Below, one piece after another: positions 61,799 to 64,000 of a stretch of DNA of 64,000 nucleotides. Location: positions 62,001-126,000 of the forward strand of contig NZ_JBGJZM010000001.1 in the NCBI RefSeq assembly GCF_042610425.1, written 5' to 3'. The first letter of the stretch is position 1; the number at the start of each line of letters is the position of its first letter. The notes beneath the pieces are model-generated. The model was not told where the DNA came from. It did no database searches and worked only from the letters and a program-made list of their open reading frames with translations. The position numbers and the translations under genes were made by a program. The stretch is from Ectobacillus sp042610425. Its GTDB lineage: Bacteria > Bacillota > Bacilli > Bacillales > Bacillaceae_G.

Positions 61799-62515
61799 AT
61801 GAGTAACCGAATACTAGTGGTGGATGACGAGGAATTTATTTTAACGTTGATTGAATTTAATCTTCAACAAGCAGGTTTTGAAGTCATAACCGCCATGGAC
61901 GGAGAAACGGGGCTTCAGAAAGCAACGGAGGAACGTCCAGATTTAATTATACTAGATTTAATGCTTCCTAAGATGGATGGCATGGAAGTATGTAAGGAAT
62001 TACGTCTTCAACGCATTATGACTCCAATTTTAATGCTTACAGCTAAAGATGATGAATTCGATAAAGTTCTTGGACTTGAACTTGGTGCTGATGATTATAT
62101 GACAAAGCCATTTAGCCCAAGAGAAGTTGTTGCGAGGGTAAAAGCTATTTTACGCCGAACTAAAATACAGGAAGAGCCTGTACAGGAAGAAAAGGATTCA
62201 GGGCATATTCTCATTGCAGATTTAAAAATATTACCTGAGTACTACGAAGCCTTTTTCTTAGAAGAAAAACTTGAATTAACTCCGAAAGAATTCGAACTTC
62301 TTGTATATTTAGCAAAGCACAAGGGCCGTGTATTAACACGAGATCAGCTACTCAGTGCTGTTTGGAATTATGACTTTGCAGGTGACACACGGATAGTAGA
62401 TGTACACATTAGTCATCTTCGCGACAAAATTGAGAAAAATACAAAGAAACCAGTTTATATTAAAACGATTCGTGGACTAGGCTATAAGTTAGAGGAGCCA
62501 AAGGCAGATGAATAA
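61799..62515 (+). CDS. phoP: PhoP, OmpR-family response regulator
   Basis: Phosphate-starvation response regulator. 238 residues: receiver domain with the acidic pair DDEE (residues 9-12), phosphoacceptor Asp53 in ILDLMLPKMDG and Lys in YMTKPFSPRE (Lys near 102); winged-helix DNA-binding domain about 135-232 (ELTPKEFELLVYLAKHKGRV, VDVHISHLRDKIE). ATG 61799 (MSNRILVVDDEE) follows TTGGAGG. Located after mdh as in Bacillus, with phoR overlapping its end. Confidence 0.93.
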   Translation: MSNRILVVDDEEFILTLIEFNLQQAGFEVITAMDGETGLQKATEERPDLIILDLMLPKMDGMEVCKELRLQRIMTPILMLTAKDDEFDKVLGLELGADDYMTKPFSPREVVARVKAILRRTKIQEEPVQEEKDSGHILIADLKILPEYYEAFFLEEKLELTPKEFELLVYLAKHKGRVLTRDQLLSAVWNYDFAGDTRIVDVHISHLRDKIEKNTKKPVYIKTIRGLGYKLEEPKADE

Positions 62516-64000
62516 GTTTCGTTCGAGGCTTATGTTTGCCTTAATCTCTTTAATTGTTACCGTCCTAGTTGGGTTAGGTCTTTTACTAGGGCAGCTCTTT
62601 AAAGGGTTTTACATGGACAACTTTAATAAACGGATGGAAAATGAACTACGATATGTTGCTTCAGTTGTAGAATGGGAAGGAATTCGTTATTCACTTTCCT
62701 ATCCGGAAACACTGAATCGTGTGGAAACGAGCTTACAAGAAAGTATAAGCTTATTGGATGAACATGGTAAAGTGTTGTATGACTCAAAGGGAAGAAAGAG
62801 TGAGATTGAATCCAATGCTGCCATTTCTAATATTATCTCGAAGCTTGATAATCGAACAGATGTTGTAGAAGGTAAGAGCGGGGATTCCCAATTGTATTAC
62901 TATGGCGTGCTACTGCAAGATAAACATGATGACCGGGCATATTTGATTGTCGATTTTTCCTTCAGTGCATTAAATGATATTCATAAAAAAATATGGGGCG
63001 TACTAATTACCAGTTTTATGATTGCATTTGGCGTTATTGTATTTTTAGGAATTAAAATAACAGCACAATATACAAAGCCCATTGAGAACGTAACAAAGGT
63101 TGCCATTGAACTTGCAAAGGGAAACTACAAAGCAAGGGCATATGGAAATCAGGCAGATGAAACAGGTATGCTTAGCCAAGCAATGAATATTCTTGCACGT
63201 AATTTACAAGAAATGACATCGGCTCAGGAAATGCAGCAGGACCGACTTCATACGCTGATAGAAAATATGGGAAGTGGCATGATATTAATAGATAGTCATG
63301 GTTATATAAGCTTAGTAAACCGTTCTTATAAAGAAATTTTTCACGTTACAAATGAGCAATTTTTAAATCGACTTTATTATGAAGCATTTGAACATAAAGA
63401 AATTATTGCTTTGGTGGAAGAAATATTTATGACAGAGGTTAAAGTGAGGAAACAAATGCTATTGCCTCTTCAAATTGAAAGAAGGCATTTCGAAGTATAC
63501 GGGGCTCCTATCATTAGTACGAGTCATGAATGGAAGGGGATCGTTCTTGTATTTCATGATATTACGGAGCTCAAACGATTGGAGCAAATGAGAAAAGATT
63601 TCTTAGCGAACGTTTCTCATGAACTAAAAACCCCTATCACCTCGATTAAAGGGTTTTCTGAAACATTATTGGATGGAGCAATGGAAGATGAAAAACTACG
63701 TGTCTATTTTCTTTCTATCATTTTAAAAGAAAGTGATCGGATGCAAAGCTTAATTGAGGATCTATTAGATTTATCCAAAATCGAACAACAAGGCTTTAGG
63801 CTGAATATGAGTACGGTAGATATCAAACAGTTATTAGAAGAAATTGGTGTTATTTTGCAAGGGAAAGCTGAAGGAAAGCCTATTTCTCTAACTATACAAG
63901 CTGACGAGCATATTATTATTCCGGGTGATCCTCATCGGTTAAAGCAAATTTTCATAAATTTAATGAACAATGCAATTTCATACACACCAGCAGGTGGCAA
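62508..64000 (+). CDS. phoR: PhoR, phosphate sensor histidine kinase, 3'-truncated by the window edge
   Basis: Membrane sensor kinase partner of PhoP. The start ATG overlaps the phoP end by eight bases; 497 codons are present with no stop before the edge. Order: transmembrane helix 1 (about residues 8-30), extracytoplasmic sensor domain (about 31-160), transmembrane helix 2 (about 162-184, IWGVLITSFMIAFGVIVFLG), HAMP (about 185-240), PAS (about 245-355) and the kinase core with phospho-accepting His371 in FLANVSHELKTPITS. The N-box (NLMNNAISYTPAG) begins near residue 485; the remaining ATP-binding part is beyond the window. Confidence 0.93.
   Translation, partial: MNKFRSRLMFALISLIVTVLVGLGLLLGQLFKGFYMDNFNKRMENELRYVASVVEWEGIRYSLSYPETLNRVETSLQESISLLDEHGKVLYDSKGRKSEIESNAAISNIISKLDNRTDVVEGKSGDSQLYYYGVLLQDKHDDRAYLIVDFSFSALNDIHKKIWGVLITSFMIAFGVIVFLGIKITAQYTKPIENVTKVAIELAKGNYKARAYGNQADETGMLSQAMNILARNLQEMTSAQEMQQDRLHTLIENMGSGMILIDSHGYISLVNRSYKEIFHVTNEQFLNRLYYEAFEHKEIIALVEEIFMTEVKVRKQMLLPLQIERRHFEVYGAPIISTSHEWKGIVLVFHDITELKRLEQMRKDFLANVSHELKTPITSIKGFSETLLDGAMEDEKLRVYFLSIILKESDRMQSLIEDLLDLSKIEQQGFRLNMSTVDIKQLLEEIGVILQGKAEGKPISLTIQADEHIIIPGDPHRLKQIFINLMNNAISYTPAGG

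Noticed and set aside
1..64000. Mobile elements, prophage, CRISPR arrays, tRNA and rRNA genes
   Set aside because: No transposase, integrase, regularly spaced repeats or recognisable structural RNA gene was found apart from the T-box, the rpsD leader and the hairpin repeat.

Overview
The window is one contiguous piece of a low-GC Firmicute chromosome. Gene content and gene order point to a spore-forming Bacillus, most like the B. cereus group: an alpha/beta-type spore protein, GerW/YtfJ, YtrH/YtrI, YtvI, the ytp, ytx, ytc and ytf gene blocks, ccpA-acuCBA-acsA, refZ-ezrA, pfkA-pyk and citZ-icd-mdh-phoPR. The species cannot be fixed from the sequence alone. There is no phage, insertion sequence, integron, CRISPR array, rRNA or tRNA gene. 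This is core, mostly housekeeping chromosome, and I found no previously undescribed multi-gene system in it. The interesting material is in the non-coding and regulatory sequence and in a few atypical proteins.

Layout. 1-8.6 kb: a 5'-truncated M42 peptidase, a DUF84 NTPase, ytpP-ytpQ-ytpR, the septum-linked DNA translocase sftA, a nicotinate phosphoribosyltransferase and murC. 8.7-13.2 kb: an M29 aminopeptidase (minus strand), ytxG-ytxJ-aroA and the carbon catabolite regulator ccpA. 13.3-13.6 kb: a GC-rich hairpin repeat array. 13.6-18 kb: acuC-acuB-acuA divergent from acsA, with a cre-like site between them. 18-24.3 kb: two small unknown reading frames, a tyrosine T-box and tyrS, rpsD with a long structured leader, a free-Met-sulfoxide reductase, refZ and ezrA. 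24.5-33.6 kb: a spore protein gene, mbcS, ytcJ, ytfI, gerW, tpx, ytxK, ackA and an EcsC-family gene. 33.7-41.5 kb: a small unknown gene, argGH behind tandem ARG boxes, a universal stress protein, an SDR-fold protein without the usual catalytic residues, ald, an M24 peptidase and ytkL. 41.7-50.4 kb: ytoI, nrnA, ytrHI, dnaE, the malic enzyme ytsJ and a GntR/FadR-type regulator. 50.5-64 kb: accDA, pfkA-pyk, fxsA, ytvI, ytwI, citZ, icd, mdh, phoP and a 3'-truncated phoR.

How the genes fit together. Central carbon flow is heavily represented: glycolysis exit (pfkA, pyk), the TCA entry steps (citZ, icd, mdh), malate to pyruvate (ytsJ), acetyl-CoA/acetate interconversion (ackA, acsA, with acuA/acuC as the known acetylation switch), malonyl-CoA formation (accDA) and alanine to pyruvate (ald). 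The global regulator CcpA lies in the same stretch, and cre-like sites are visible between acuA and acsA and between pfkA and pyk. A palindrome of the form TGGT-N3-ACCA upstream of ytsJ fits the operator type of GntR/FadR regulators, and such a regulator is encoded immediately after ytsJ. This suggests local control of ytsJ, the regulator and possibly accDA.

Several terminator hairpins are long, perfect palindromes that include the stop codon of the preceding gene. Several start codons (ytpR, ytxJ, refZ, icd, acuA, ytoI and others) are GTG or TTG and were placed from Shine-Dalgarno spacing.
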